Shown here piece by piece: positions 25,967 to 36,403 of a stretch of 41,324 nt of DNA (positions are counted from its first letter, which is position 1; every line of letters starts with the position of its first letter). This stretch comes from an uncultured Treponema sp. (lineage in GTDB: Bacteria > Spirochaetota > Spirochaetia > Treponematales > Treponemataceae): the NCBI GenBank assembly GCA_947166355.1, contig CAMVDX010000020.1, forward strand, positions 1-41,324, given 5' to 3'. Both the position numbers and the translations under genes were made by a program. Below the pieces are notes generated by a model. The model was not told where the DNA came from. It did no database searches and saw nothing but the letters and a program-made list of their open reading frames with translations.

Positions 25967-26747
25967 CATCCATTCCATCATTTATATTTTTAATTATTTT
26001 AACCATATTGATTCGGTGGCCTTCCATATCCTGAACAATAAAATCATAATCATTCCAGCTCACCTTTTCATATTTTACAGGAACTTTACCAAATAAATCA
26101 AATACAAAACCACCCAGAGAATCAAAATCCTCATTCGGGAAATTTGCATTGAGGCTTTCATTCAAATCATCAAGGTCTACACGAGCATCGCAAAGCCAGA
26201 CATTTTCACTTACTGTAAGAATATCCTCCTGCTCTTTGTCAAACTCATCCTGAATATCGCCTACAATCTCTTCAATGATATCTTCCATTGTAACAAGACC
26301 GGAAACTCCGCCGTATTCATCTATTGCAATTGCAATGTGAAGATGATGTCTTTTAAACTCGCGGAGCAGAGAATCTATACGCTTACTTTCAGGAACAAAA
26401 TAGGCTTTGCGTGCAATCTGAGCAAGATTAATTTCCTTCTTTTCAGAAAGACATTTGATTATATCCTTAACGTAAAGCACACCAATTACATTATCTATTG
26501 AATCTGTATAAAGCGGAAATCTTGAATGTCCGCTTGCAACAATTTTTGTAAAAAGCTCATCCTGAGGAGTATCGCTGGAAATAAAATCCACATCAATTCG
26601 CGGAATCATTACTTCCTTAACCGAGGTCTTAGAAAGGTCCTCAACCCCCTGAATCATGTCTTTCTTTTCTTCGTTCAGAATTTCCTGCTGAATACTTTCG
26701 GCCTCTTCCGCAGCAGTATTTTTTTTCTTTTTCTTAAACAAACTCAT
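25959..26747 (-). CDS. CorC/HlyC-family CBS-domain protein
   Basis: The 262-residue soluble protein has a basic N-terminus and two CBS domains (about 40-165, including VKEVMIPRIDVDFI and YGGVSGLVTMEDIIEEIVGDI). A C-terminal CorC_HlyC domain follows (about 175-255, with FDSLGGFVFDLFGKVP). There is no membrane segment, so it is the short CorC type and not the membrane-bound DUF21 type. Members are linked to magnesium and cobalt efflux and often sit next to ybeY, as here. It overlaps ybeY by 4 bp (ATGA). Confidence 0.9.
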   Translation of the reverse strand: MSLFKKKKKNTAAEEAESIQQEILNEEKKDMIQGVEDLSKTSVKEVMIPRIDVDFISSDTPQDELFTKIVASGHSRFPLYTDSIDNVIGVLYVKDIIKCLSEKKEINLAQIARKAYFVPESKRIDSLLREFKRHHLHIAIAIDEYGGVSGLVTMEDIIEEIVGDIQDEFDKEQEDILTVSENVWLCDARVDLDDLNESLNANFPNEDFDSLGGFVFDLFGKVPVKYEKVSWNDYDFIVQDMEGHRINMVKIIKNINDGMDDE

Positions 26748-27220
26748 ACTATTATTTTTTCATCCTTTAATTTTTCCAGAACTTTTTCCTGAAGCACAAG
26801 CATCTCGCAGACAGGAGCGATTCCTTTTTCAATATGCTCCTCTCCGTGGTCCATTCCGTTCAGATGCAGAAGTCCGTGAACAATCAGACGCTTAAGCTCG
26901 TCATTTCGGCTCTCATTAAAATATTCGGCATTCACCGGCAAAGTATCAAGGCTGATTACAATATCACCGACACATTTCCATTTGCCCTCTTCGTCTTCAT
27001 ATACTTCATCATTTTCGAACGAAAGGACATCTGTTGCACTGTCAATCTGGCGGTAATTTTTATTCAGTTCCTGAATATAACTGTCGTTACAAAAAAGCAT
27101 GGAAACCTCTTCTCCGTCAAACTTCAGTTCATCCATCACTTTTTGAACAAAGGCTTCGACTCCACTAATCCATGCAGGCTCGGTAACGCCTTCCTGTACA
27201 GAAATAAACACACGGTTCAT
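26744..27220 (-). CDS. ybeY: Endoribonuclease YbeY
   Basis: The 158-residue metalloprotein is involved in 16S rRNA 3'-end maturation and ribosome quality control. The zinc motif HGLLHLNGMDH supplies H115, H119 and H125, preceded by the DVLSFEND segment typical of the family. AAAGGAG lies 8 nt before the ATG, which overlaps the stop of the upstream HD-protein gene (TGATG). The order phoH, 7TM-HD, ybeY is the same as in many Firmicutes. Confidence 0.95.
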   Translation of the reverse strand: MNRVFISVQEGVTEPAWISGVEAFVQKVMDELKFDGEEVSMLFCNDSYIQELNKNYRQIDSATDVLSFENDEVYEDEEGKWKCVGDIVISLDTLPVNAEYFNESRNDELKRLIVHGLLHLNGMDHGEEHIEKGIAPVCEMLVLQEKVLEKLKDEKIIV

Positions 27221-29076
27221 CAGCGGCTCTCCTTTGTTTTTGCAGAAGCAGTTTTCTTTTCTTTTTTTATAACTTTTGTTCCGTCAGCTTCTTTTTTTTC
27301 TGATTTTTCAGACTTTTCTGATTTTTCAATCTTTTCTGGTTTTTCGCTTTTTTCAGATTTGACAGCTTCCATTAAAGGCTGTCCATTTTCGTCAGTTTTT
27401 TCTTCTTTTACATCATCCGGATCCTGCTGATTCTGATACTTTATACGGTTATGATAATAGCCGGTAAGAAGATTCACAAAGCAGGCCTTGATTTTAGAAA
27501 TATCGCGGAAGGTAAGCTCACAATTATCAAGCTGATAGTGCTCCACCTTTTGATTTACAAGAAGCGAAATAAATTTTTCAAGACGCGGAAAAGTCGGATT
27601 TTCGAGTGTATGACAGGCAGCCTCCACAGTATCTGCGAGCATTACCACGGCAGATTCCTTTGTTGACGGTGGATTTCCAGGATAAGCAAAATCCTCAGGA
27701 TTAAGAGTCGGATCCTTTTCCTTTGCAGCATTGTAAAAATATGTAATTATACTGTTTCCATGATGCTCTGCAATAATATCAATTACCGCCTGAGGAAGAT
27801 GCAGCTGATGTGCTTTTTCCACACCTTTTCGCACATGACTTTTTATTACCGAAGCAGAAAGAGTCGGGTTTAAATCATTGTGCTTATTTTCCATATTGGC
27901 CTGATTTTCTACAAAGTATTCGCTTTGATCCATTTTTCCAACATCATGATAATAAGCACCAACTCTGGCTAGCAGAGAGTTTGCACCTATTTCGCGGCAG
28001 GCTGCTTCTGCAAGCTGAGCTACCATCATAGAATGATTATAGGTTCCGTTTGCCTGAATCTGCATCTGCTTGAAAATAGGAGTATTAGTATCACTCAAAT
28101 CCATAAGACGGAAAACCGAAGCCGTATTAAGAATGATTTCAAGCGGAGTTAGGAAACCCAGTGTAAGAATTCCAGAAAGGAAACCGTTTGCAATAATTCC
28201 TATAATAAGCTTAGGAAGCTCTGTAAAGGTCTCATTAAAAATTACAGAAAAGAAAATTACATAAACAATATTGAAAATGGAAATCATTATTCCTGCAAAA
28301 ACAAGATCAAGACGACGTTCTATTTTACGTACAATTGCTGAAGCTGTAAGAGAACAGGCAAGCGTCAAGAGAAATGTAGGAATCTGCCAGTTAGAAGCAG
28401 CCAGCACTCCCATAGAGAGCACGATAGAAAGAAGAAGTGCAGAAAGATTTCCGTAAAGAATCGTAACAATCATTATTAAAAGTGCAGAAGGAATTACAAT
28501 GCAGATGCTGTACGGATTTGAAAATAGAGAAAGCTTTCCACAGAAGGTAGTAACCGCATAACCGATTAAGAAAAAAATTACGTGAAGCAGAGGTTCCTTA
28601 AACAAGAGTTTTCTATTTACAGAAATGAATGTAAAAAGCAGATACCACATTATTGCAAGCAGCAGAATATAAAGCTCGTTGTTTGCAAATGCCCTGTAAT
28701 CTATATAAAGCGGAGAAGCAGACATCTTCTTAAGCTTTGCATACCCCTCTTCTGTAATAGGAAATCCCTTTCTGATAATTTTTTCGCCTTTTTCAACAGA
28801 AACAGGATCCATATTATCAGGAGCAAGAGAACGGTCCGCTATAATCGTTCTGTCAGAAATTTGTCCGATTTCAAAATCAGAAATTGAGAAATTTGCAATA
28901 GTCTGTGTTGTACTGATTTTTACAAAATTAAGTGCAGACACTGCCAGAAGTCCAAAGAAAAACAGGAGAAGGAACGGATAATTCTTTCTGATATATCCGC
29001 CGATAGACTTCATTACCAGACCAAAAGAACTGTCGTTTTCTTTTTCATTCCGAAAATTATTCTTTTTCATTTTCAT
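27220..29076 (-). CDS. 7TM-HD phosphodiesterase (PgpH/YqfF family)
   Basis: The 618-residue membrane protein has one N-terminal segment (about 33-53), a short outer region, seven closely spaced membrane segments (about 135-320) and a cytoplasmic HD domain with H348, H377-D378, H414, H438-H439 and D482. PgpH relatives degrade cyclic di-AMP. The extracellular part is only about 80 residues, much shorter than in Listeria PgpH. The C-terminal tail (about 573-610) is a run of SEK and KSE units, probably disordered. It overlaps phoH by 20 bp and ybeY at TGATG. Activity on c-di-AMP is inferred from family. Confidence 0.85.
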   Translation of the reverse strand: MKMKKNNFRNEKENDSSFGLVMKSIGGYIRKNYPFLLLFFFGLLAVSALNFVKISTTQTIANFSISDFEIGQISDRTIIADRSLAPDNMDPVSVEKGEKIIRKGFPITEEGYAKLKKMSASPLYIDYRAFANNELYILLLAIMWYLLFTFISVNRKLLFKEPLLHVIFFLIGYAVTTFCGKLSLFSNPYSICIVIPSALLIMIVTILYGNLSALLLSIVLSMGVLAASNWQIPTFLLTLACSLTASAIVRKIERRLDLVFAGIMISIFNIVYVIFFSVIFNETFTELPKLIIGIIANGFLSGILTLGFLTPLEIILNTASVFRLMDLSDTNTPIFKQMQIQANGTYNHSMMVAQLAEAACREIGANSLLARVGAYYHDVGKMDQSEYFVENQANMENKHNDLNPTLSASVIKSHVRKGVEKAHQLHLPQAVIDIIAEHHGNSIITYFYNAAKEKDPTLNPEDFAYPGNPPSTKESAVVMLADTVEAACHTLENPTFPRLEKFISLLVNQKVEHYQLDNCELTFRDISKIKACFVNLLTGYYHNRIKYQNQQDPDDVKEEKTDENGQPLMEAVKSEKSEKPEKIEKSEKSEKSEKKEADGTKVIKKEKKTASAKTKESR

Positions 29077-29992
29077 ACGCCTTCACAATTTTCTTTACTA
29101 ACTGATTTCTTACAACATCCTCTGCCGTAAGCTCCATAAATCCGATATCTTCTATTTTATATAAAATGCTGATTGAATGCATGAGACCTGACTCAACTTT
29201 TTTCGGCAGGTCAATTTGAGTTGGATCTCCGGTTACAAAAACCTTTGTATTCTCTCCCATACGGGTAAGAAACATTTTCATCTGTGCACAGGTTGTATTC
29301 TGAGCTTCGTCAAGAATTACAACTGCATTATTTAAAGTGCGGCCGCGCATATATGCAAGAGGAGCCACTTCTACAATTCCTGCTTCAAAAAGACGCTTTA
29401 CACTTTCCGGAGGGAGGATTGTTTCCATTGCATCTCGTAACGGACGGAGATAAGGATCAATTTTATCTTCTAAATCACCCGGAAGAAAACCAAGGTTCTC
29501 ACCTGCTTCTACTACAGGACGTGTTATAACAAGTTTATTTTTTTTATGATTAAGAATAAGCCGCAGAGCCTCTGCAACCGCAAGATAAGTTTTTCCACTT
29601 CCGGCAGAACCTGTACAAAAGACCATATCTTTATTTTGAAGAAGATTTACATATTCTGCCTGACCTTGAGTTCTCGGATAAACACGGCGAACAGCCCCGG
29701 GAACAAGAATTACCATTTCTTCAGCGTTAACTTTTCTATTTGTATTTAATACAGAAAGAATTATATCATCACTATTGCGGCCACCTGAATGAACCTCATC
29801 CACAATGCGGTCTACTATAAACTGAAATTTCTGGCAGACTTCAGGGGCTGCATTTTCTACGGAAAGCTCGTTTCCACGAGAGAACACAGGAACCCCAAGA
29901 TGTTCTTCTATGAGCTGTAAATTTTTATCGTTGGTTCCGCATACACAGGAAAGCACATCACCATCAGGAACCACTATTGTATATTCGTTCAA
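29057..29992 (-). CDS. phoH: PhoH-family ATPase
   Basis: This 311-residue protein has an N-terminal region of about 100 residues, then the PhoH domain with Walker A TGSAGSGKT (127-135), VITRPVVEAGENLGFLPG and Walker B VVILDEAQNT (224-233). PhoH ATPases are thought to act in RNA metabolism alongside YbeY, encoded two genes downstream. The start is a TTG with AGAGG about 6 nt upstream; an in-frame stop (TAA) just upstream rules out an earlier start. It is first in the operon phoH, 7TM-HD, ybeY, corC-like, TPR. Confidence 0.92.
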   Translation of the reverse strand: MNEYTIVVPDGDVLSCVCGTNDKNLQLIEEHLGVPVFSRGNELSVENAAPEVCQKFQFIVDRIVDEVHSGGRNSDDIILSVLNTNRKVNAEEMVILVPGAVRRVYPRTQGQAEYVNLLQNKDMVFCTGSAGSGKTYLAVAEALRLILNHKKNKLVITRPVVEAGENLGFLPGDLEDKIDPYLRPLRDAMETILPPESVKRLFEAGIVEVAPLAYMRGRTLNNAVVILDEAQNTTCAQMKMFLTRMGENTKVFVTGDPTQIDLPKKVESGLMHSISILYKIEDIGFMELTAEDVVRNQLVKKIVKAYENEKE

Positions 29993-30008
29993 AAAAACCT
30001 CTTATTCT

Positions 30009-30037
30009 ATTATTGATTATACACTCTCAATTGTCAA
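30009..30037 (-). promoter_or_regulatory. phoH operon promoter
   Basis: On the minus strand a perfect TTGACA (30037-30032) and AATAAT (30014-30009) are spaced by 17 nt, in the gap between lptD and phoH. A TATAAT at 30021-30016 is an alternative -10. Confidence 0.55.
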
Positions 30038-30104
30038 TAATTTCCAAAATTTCAGTCAGTCGGCTCGCATAGTCTCGTCTCTGAGCCATTTTTTCGATAT
30101 TAGG

Positions 30105-33100
30105 CTACTCCAGTTTCCATTCGCCATAATCATCAATAATCGTTGTCTGCATACTCTGCATTGGATTCCACACAACTCCAAGTGTTATACGCGGTTTAAA
30201 ATCGTAGAACTTAACTCCGTTTTCAGTTATAAGCCGTGGTTCAATCTTTAGTGTCATATTGGCTTTCCAGTCATGCAAATCATGAGAAATTGACATATTA
30301 AGCGACTTAAGCTTAAATCCGGAAGCTTCACGTAATGCGTTATTATCAAATCTGAAAGAATCAATTAAATCTTTTAAGATATTACCAGGGAATCCGCCCC
30401 ATTCACTGTACATGTCTCCTGCTTCATTATGGAAGTACCAGTAAAGGACAGAGTTCTTAGTAGAAGCCGAGAATGAAATATCAATAAAATTATTAATTCT
30501 GAATTTAATTCCAGGAACAAAAGTAAAGTAACTGTTCGTAGGCCGCAAAAGATCAGCAACAACACTTGTATTCAAAGTCGGAGTAAAGGTAATTCTATTA
30601 AACCATTTATAATAGGTCTTTGAGGGATACACGTAAGAAAGCGAAAAAGAGTATGGCTGAAATTCCTTTTCTTCCTTAATCTTCCAGCCGTTATCAAAAG
30701 TGTAGCCCTGAACATAAGACATAACATAAGAAAGCTGTGCACCGTACGCCGACATTGAAAGCTTAAGGCTGTCATGATTTTCGTCTTCACGATTATAAAC
30801 ATAATTTTCAGAAAGCCGAAGCTTTGAGTTAAAAAGCGTAACGTTCAGGTTCTGAGACAAAGGACTTTTTTTCCATCTGTCAAACTCTTTTGTAATATTA
30901 TCCTTGCGAACTTCTTCAATACCAGTTCCTACAGAAAACGTTACATAAGGAAATGAAAGTGTAAGAGTTGAAGTATAACGCCTTAAAAGCGGAGGCATAA
31001 CAGCTTCAAAACGCAGAGACTGATTCAGTTTGTTGTCAAATTCCTTTGCCCGTAAATCCAGACTTAAAGAATTAACAGTAATACATTCATCATCTTCCCA
31101 ATCCACACCTTTCTCTTCCCAGTCTGGATTATCTGCCGTACCGGTAAACTTTTTTCTATACAATTTAATTGTAGAATTCCATGCAACGTTAGTCTCGCTC
31201 ACAACCGGAAAATATGAAAAAGGTCTCAAAACAAATGAGTTTGAATTCATAACATCACGGTTCTGTACCTTATAATCTGCGAGTTTAAGATTTTTTATTT
31301 CCTTTTCAGTATAGCCGGTAACTTCATCTGTTGAAACATAAGGATGCTCCTGGAAAACCGGAGAATATGAAAATCTGTTTTCTGCCGAAAAAAAGCTTCC
31401 GCCATAATTAAAGCGGCTTGAAAGCGACATAGGTAATTTTATTGTATACATTGAAGAGCGTATATCTTTCCAGTCAAAATCATCTGCAGTATGAAGACGT
31501 GCAGAAGAATAAGCATACTGAGTTATAACATTCGAACCAAAGGAATAGCCCAGGTTATATGAAATCGTATCATCTATATTTTCTTTATTTGAAGCAAATT
31601 CTAGATCTGGAAGATAGTAATTAAACAAATCTTCATTTTCGTCTTCTGAATTCTCTTCTGTTTTTTCAGCTTCTTTAGACTCCTCAGATTCTTCAGACTC
31701 TTCGGATTCTTCCTCACCCTCTTTTTCTTCCTTTTCTTTTCTGATTCTATCTTCTTCCAGCTGCTTTTGAGTTTTCAGCTCATCGGGCTTGTTCATTTCA
31801 ATTACATATTCTTGAGTTCTGGAAGAAGACTTTTTCTCAGGAGGCCAGCGAAAAATAGTTCCGCTCATAGAAAAATTTCCTGAAACTGGAGTTATGAGTG
31901 ATGGATAATAAAAGCGTCGCAAAGGAGTATAAGACATCCATTCAAGCTCGTAATTATCACGATCATAAGTATAAACTGTTTCAGTTTCGTTATCTTTAAT
32001 TTGTTTTTTATAAGAAAAATCAGTTGCCTTTGAAACTATATTAATAGACGAGGTCGTAGAAACAGATGCAGAATTAATATATGGCTTTATAAATGAAGGA
32101 AGTGCAACAGAATAAGAAGTATTCATATTCCAGACAAGATTTGAGATTTCTGTCTGAGCAATTTCCGTACTACTGTATTCAACTGTATCCAGAAGATATG
32201 AAATCCAGTCCATTGATTCCTGCCGGTAATTTTTAAAGTCATAAGCAAAATATGGATCTGAATAAACCGGCAGAGAAATACTTATATTGACCGGACGCGA
32301 AAGCTGAAATTCCAGATTTGCCCCATAACGGAACGGCATTTTGATTCCAAGAAAAGACGAACTGTCTGTATACTTTTTTCCTGTAGAAGAAAATGGAAAA
32401 TATTCCACTCCTCTTCTAAAAACAGTATTACTGAAGCCAAGCGCCGCATAAAAATCAAGCTTTGTAATATAATCTTTCATCGGATGGAGTTTTCCGTCAA
32501 GACCGACCATTACACCTACATTCGAATACCAGTCTGCCATGAGTTTTACGTACTGCGAAGTATCGCCGCTGTAATCTTCATCAAGATTATGAAGAATGAA
32601 TCCCTCGCGTACCTGTTCTTTAAGGGTATTCGGTTTTATGAAATTATAGAAAGCTTTAAGCGAATCTGATGATGAATCATCACTATAAGACGAAGAATTT
32701 AAAGGCTTACGTCCCATAAGATAAGTTGTAGTCTGAATGGAATATCCAGGGCGCGGTTCAAAATTAAAAACCGGATTAAAAATCAGTTCATCTTTTGGAT
32801 AGTAAAATGCCGGAAAATACATTACCGGCACTACACCAACATAAAGCAGGGCATTAAAAAATGCAAACTCTCCGCCGGGAAGAAGCCAGGTTCTTGTTGA
32901 ATCAATATGCCAGTGAGGATTTTCATCATCGCAGAAAGTAAGGCTTGAATTCTTAAAGGTAACTACGTTATCGGTACTCTTTGCAAAAAGCCTCGAAAAA
33001 ACAATCAGTGTAGAACCAGACGGCAGATTTAATGTATCGGATTGTGACTGAACAACTTTTCCGTTATCAAAAATACCTTCGAGTGTTGAAGTATTTAAAA

Positions 33101-33500
33101 GCAGAGAAGTAGCCGTTGCTCTGTCACCTCCTGAAGAACCGTTTTTTGTCACCAGTTCTACCGCACCTTCCGCATAAAGCATTTCGGTTTTTCTGTCATA
33201 GGAAATTTTATCTGCTGAGATGTCGGTTATCATAGAACCTTTCTGTACAGAAAGAGAAACTGCACCGATTAAATAAATACAGTCATTTCCAGTTTCTTCA
33301 TCTTTTTTATAAGAGGTCTGACGGGCATTATTAATTGTAATTATTGTAATTTCCGGTTCTTTTTTTTCCTGTTCCTGCTCATCCTGATTTTCAGCTTCTT
33401 CATTCTGAATACTTTCATTCTGCTTTTTTTTACTTTGTGCAAAAACAGTTGTAGTAAAGAGAATAATCAGAATCAAAACAGAAAAAAAACGGCGCAGCAT
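30105..33500 (-). CDS. lptD: LptD-like outer-membrane OstA/beta-barrel protein
   Basis: The 1131-residue product has a signal peptide (1-21), an acidic linker, an N-terminal OstA/LptA-type beta-jellyroll (about 75-190, with YAEGAVELVTKN) and the LptD barrel entry motif PVMYFPAFYYP (225-235). The long C-terminus alternates hydrophobic and polar residues as in a beta-barrel. Residues about 578-625 form a glutamate/serine-rich insert, probably an exposed loop. In other bacteria LptD inserts lipopolysaccharide into the outer membrane. Treponemes mostly lack LPS, so the cargo here is likely another glycolipid. It starts 2 nt after the uvrA stop and has only a distant GGGA as ribosome-binding site, so it is probably co-translated. 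Confidence 0.8.
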   Translation of the reverse strand: MLRRFFSVLILIILFTTTVFAQSKKKQNESIQNEEAENQDEQEQEKKEPEITIITINNARQTSYKKDEETGNDCIYLIGAVSLSVQKGSMITDISADKISYDRKTEMLYAEGAVELVTKNGSSGGDRATATSLLLNTSTLEGIFDNGKVVQSQSDTLNLPSGSTLIVFSRLFAKSTDNVVTFKNSSLTFCDDENPHWHIDSTRTWLLPGGEFAFFNALLYVGVVPVMYFPAFYYPKDELIFNPVFNFEPRPGYSIQTTTYLMGRKPLNSSSYSDDSSSDSLKAFYNFIKPNTLKEQVREGFILHNLDEDYSGDTSQYVKLMADWYSNVGVMVGLDGKLHPMKDYITKLDFYAALGFSNTVFRRGVEYFPFSSTGKKYTDSSSFLGIKMPFRYGANLEFQLSRPVNISISLPVYSDPYFAYDFKNYRQESMDWISYLLDTVEYSSTEIAQTEISNLVWNMNTSYSVALPSFIKPYINSASVSTTSSINIVSKATDFSYKKQIKDNETETVYTYDRDNYELEWMSYTPLRRFYYPSLITPVSGNFSMSGTIFRWPPEKKSSSRTQEYVIEMNKPDELKTQKQLEEDRIRKEKEEKEGEEESEESEESEESKEAEKTEENSEDENEDLFNYYLPDLEFASNKENIDDTISYNLGYSFGSNVITQYAYSSARLHTADDFDWKDIRSSMYTIKLPMSLSSRFNYGGSFFSAENRFSYSPVFQEHPYVSTDEVTGYTEKEIKNLKLADYKVQNRDVMNSNSFVLRPFSYFPVVSETNVAWNSTIKLYRKKFTGTADNPDWEEKGVDWEDDECITVNSLSLDLRAKEFDNKLNQSLRFEAVMPPLLRRYTSTLTLSFPYVTFSVGTGIEEVRKDNITKEFDRWKKSPLSQNLNVTLFNSKLRLSENYVYNREDENHDSLKLSMSAYGAQLSYVMSYVQGYTFDNGWKIKEEKEFQPYSFSLSYVYPSKTYYKWFNRITFTPTLNTSVVADLLRPTNSYFTFVPGIKFRINNFIDISFSASTKNSVLYWYFHNEAGDMYSEWGGFPGNILKDLIDSFRFDNNALREASGFKLKSLNMSISHDLHDWKANMTLKIEPRLITENGVKFYDFKPRITLGVVWNPMQSMQTTIIDDYGEWKLE

Positions 33501-33502
33501 AG

Positions 33503-36340
33503 TTACTTAAGTCCCAGCTGCCCCTTTATAAACTGGCCGGTGTAGCTCTTTTTGACTTTTGCGACATCTTCGGGTGTGCCGGTCGCAATAATGTTACCGC
33601 CGCGGAAGCCGCCTTCAGGACCTAAGTCAATTATATAGTCTGCCTGGCAGATAACGTCCAGGTTATGCTCAATCATAACAACTGTATTTCCCTGGTCTAC
33701 AAGACGCTGAATAACAGTCATCAGCTGCTTAACGTCTGCAAAATGAAGTCCGGTTGTAGGCTCATCCATTATATATAGAGTTTTTCCTGTTGAAACGCGG
33801 GCAAGCTCGTTGGCAAGCTTTACTCGCTGAGCCTCGCCGCCACTGAGCGTGAGGGCGTTCTGCCCCAGCTGAATATAGCCCAGGCCAACTGATTTCATAG
33901 TTTCAAGCTTGCGTGAAAGATGCGGAATGCTTGCAAAAAAGTCGCAGGCTTCGTCTATGCTCATGTTGAGTACGTCGTTGATAGATTTACCTTTATAGGT
34001 AACTTCCAGGGTTTCTTTATTAAAGCGCTTTCCGCCGCAGACCTCGCACTGAACGTATACATCGGGCAGAAAGTTCATTTCAATTACATTTTCACCCGCA
34101 CCCTGGCAGGCTTCACAGCGGCCGCCCTTTACATTGAAAGAGAAACGGCCCTTGAGGTAGCCGCGGGCTTTAGACTCTGGCAGGCTTGCAAAGAGGTCGC
34201 GGATTGCATCGAAGACTCCAATGTAGGTTGCAGGGTTAGAGCGTGGAGTGCGGCCAATCGGGCTCTGGTCTATATTGATTACCTTGTCTATAAACTCTGC
34301 ACCTTCTACGCCTTCGCACTCACCTACATCGTAGTTTGTGCGCATAACTCGGTTACTCAGGGCCGGGTACAATACGTCGCTCATGAGGGTAGATTTTCCC
34401 GAGCCGGAAACGCCTGTGATACAGGTAAAGGTTCCAAGCGGAATCTGAATGCTTACGTTTTTGAGGTTATGTTCGGTTACGCCGTTTACTTTTATAAAGT
34501 TGCCGTTGCCTGGGCGGCGGGTTGTCGGAATATCCATCTTAAGGGTGCCGGCAAGATACTGGCCTGTGAGACTTTCCTTTACTTTGGCAACTTCTGCCGG
34601 GGTTCCGGCTGCAACGACGCGGCCTCCATTAACACCCGCACCGGGTCCTATGTCTATCAGATAATCTGCTGTGCGCAGAGTCTGTTCGTCGTGTTCTACT
34701 ACAATTACGGTGTTGCCGTTATCGCGCAGGCTGAGCAATGTGTCTATAAGTCGCTGGTTGTCGCGCTGGTGAAGTCCGATACTAGGCTCATCGAGAATGT
34801 ACATGACGCCGCAGAGAGCTGAGCCGATTTGGGTTGCAAGACGGATTCGCTGAGCTTCGCCGCCGCTGAGAGTTTCTGCGGCGCGCTCCATTGTAAGATA
34901 GTCAAGGCCTACATCGCGTAGGAAGCGGAGTCTGGCGCGGATTTCCTTCATAATCTGAGCGGCAATTTTCTGCTCGTTTTCGCTAAGCTCAAGCTGGTCA
35001 AAAAACTCTATGGAATCTGCAACAGAAAGGCAGCAGAGCTCCCATATGTTCTTACCGCCAACTGTTACACCAAGAGCTTCCTTGCGCAGCCTCTGCCCGT
35101 TACAGCAGGAACAGTGGCCTACCTTCATAAACTTTTCTTCTATATTAGTTCTCTGTGCGTCACCCCAGGCTTCTGCGTGGCGGCGCTTCATTTCGTTGAG
35201 AACTCCGGGCCATGGGCGGTTATATTCGCTGTAGCCTTCCCCGCTCTGCTTTTTGTAAATCCAGTGAATCTTGCGCTCCGGGTCTCCGTTCCACAGGTAC
35301 TCAAACTGCTCGGCAGTAAGACGGGAAATTGGTGTGTCCAGGGTAAAACCTTCCGCATCGGCAACAGCCTGGAACATAGTGTGATTCCATTCGCTGTCGG
35401 GATTAAAAAATGGAAAAGCGCGCTCATTAAAGCTGAGCGAACGGTCCGGCAGAATCTTATTGAAATCCCATTCCATTTTTTCGCCAAGACCGGTACATTC
35501 AGGGCAGGCACCAAAGGGGTTATTAAAAGAGAAGAGTCTCGGCTGCAAATCAGGAATAGAAATACCACAGTCCGGGCAGGCATTTTTCTGACTGAAGAAA
35601 ACTTCTTCGTCTTTGTCACCTACGCGGCGGGTAACAATTACAATACCATTAGCATTTTTCAGCGCAATTTCAATTGAGTCTGCAAGGCGGCTTCGAACCT
35701 CATCGCTCTTTATGATTCGGTCTACAACAATTTCGATTGTATGCTTTTTCTGTTTATCAAGCTTAATTGCCTCGTCCAGATCAGCCATTACGCCGTCAAT
35801 TCGCGCGCGAACAAAGCCCGAAGCCTTAGCATCATCAATAATCTTCTGGTGTTCACCCTTTTTACCGCGGATAACCGGAGCCAGAATCTGCATTTTAGTA
35901 CCATCTTCCCAGCCCATAACAGTGTCTATAATCTGGTCAACGCTCTGTTCACGGATTTCTCGGCCGCAATTCGGACAGTGAGCATGACCACAGCGGGCAT
36001 AAAGCAAGCGGTAAAAATCATATATTTCAGTGATTGTACCCACAGTAGAACGCGGGTTTTTATTTGTAGATTTCTGTTCGATAGAAATGGCAGGAGAAAG
36101 CCCTTCAATCAAATCAACATCAGGCTTATCCATGCGGCCCAGAAACTGGCGGGCATACGATGAAAGGCTTTCCATGTAACGGCGCTGACCTTCGGCAAAA
36201 AGGGTATCAAAAGCAAGCGAGCTCTTTCCCGAACCCGACAGCCCCGAAATCACCACCAGCTTATTGCGCGGAAAAGTAACGTCAATATTCTTAAGATTAT
36301 GCTCTCTAGCTCCGCGGATTACTATCATGTCGTCTTTCAT
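33503..36340 (-). CDS. uvrA: UvrABC excinuclease subunit A
   Basis: The 945-residue ATPase scans DNA for bulky damage and loads UvrB. Both ABC modules are complete: Walker [20 protein letters not shown] near residue 33 and GVSGSGKST in the second half, with signatures [16 protein letters not shown] and [16 protein letters not shown]. Three CxxC-type zinc modules are visible (CPNCG, CPDCG with CPEC, CEACQG with CEVCGG). The ATG at 36340 has no ribosome-binding site but a TATACT 8 nt upstream. The gene after it is lptD. The hydrolase upstream (36404) is on the same strand but separated by this promoter. Confidence 0.97.
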   Translation of the reverse strand: MKDDMIVIRGAREHNLKNIDVTFPRNKLVVISGLSGSGKSSLAFDTLFAEGQRRYMESLSSYARQFLGRMDKPDVDLIEGLSPAISIEQKSTNKNPRSTVGTITEIYDFYRLLYARCGHAHCPNCGREIREQSVDQIIDTVMGWEDGTKMQILAPVIRGKKGEHQKIIDDAKASGFVRARIDGVMADLDEAIKLDKQKKHTIEIVVDRIIKSDEVRSRLADSIEIALKNANGIVIVTRRVGDKDEEVFFSQKNACPDCGISIPDLQPRLFSFNNPFGACPECTGLGEKMEWDFNKILPDRSLSFNERAFPFFNPDSEWNHTMFQAVADAEGFTLDTPISRLTAEQFEYLWNGDPERKIHWIYKKQSGEGYSEYNRPWPGVLNEMKRRHAEAWGDAQRTNIEEKFMKVGHCSCCNGQRLRKEALGVTVGGKNIWELCCLSVADSIEFFDQLELSENEQKIAAQIMKEIRARLRFLRDVGLDYLTMERAAETLSGGEAQRIRLATQIGSALCGVMYILDEPSIGLHQRDNQRLIDTLLSLRDNGNTVIVVEHDEQTLRTADYLIDIGPGAGVNGGRVVAAGTPAEVAKVKESLTGQYLAGTLKMDIPTTRRPGNGNFIKVNGVTEHNLKNVSIQIPLGTFTCITGVSGSGKSTLMSDVLYPALSNRVMRTNYDVGECEGVEGAEFIDKVINIDQSPIGRTPRSNPATYIGVFDAIRDLFASLPESKARGYLKGRFSFNVKGGRCEACQGAGENVIEMNFLPDVYVQCEVCGGKRFNKETLEVTYKGKSINDVLNMSIDEACDFFASIPHLSRKLETMKSVGLGYIQLGQNALTLSGGEAQRVKLANELARVSTGKTLYIMDEPTTGLHFADVKQLMTVIQRLVDQGNTVVMIEHNLDVICQADYIIDLGPEGGFRGGNIIATGTPEDVAKVKKSYTGQFIKGQLGLK

Positions 36341-36348
36341 ATCTGTTT

Positions 36349-36377
36349 AGTATAACAAAATACACGGAGTTTTGGAA
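36349..36377 (-). promoter_or_regulatory. uvrA promoter, leaderless type
   Basis: On the minus strand the -10 TATACT (36354-36349) is 8 nt from the ATG at 36340, with a weak -35 TTCCAA (36377-36372) 17 nt further up. ATCTGTT/AACAGAT arms (36341-36347, 36376-36382) flank the -10. Confidence 0.45.
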
Positions 36378-36403
36378 CAGATGGAAATTTAAAGATAAAA
36401 GTT

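Noticed and set aside
33920..34822. A 300-residue plus-strand open frame inside uvrA
   Set aside because: It is antisense to a fully conserved UvrA coding region and has no independent support. Other long antisense frames in clpC, lptD and uvrA were dropped for the same reason.
36341..36382. SOS (LexA) operator at the uvrA promoter
   Set aside because: The inverted arms ATCTGTT/AACAGAT are 28 nt apart, which fits no LexA box I know. Kept only as a remark on the promoter.
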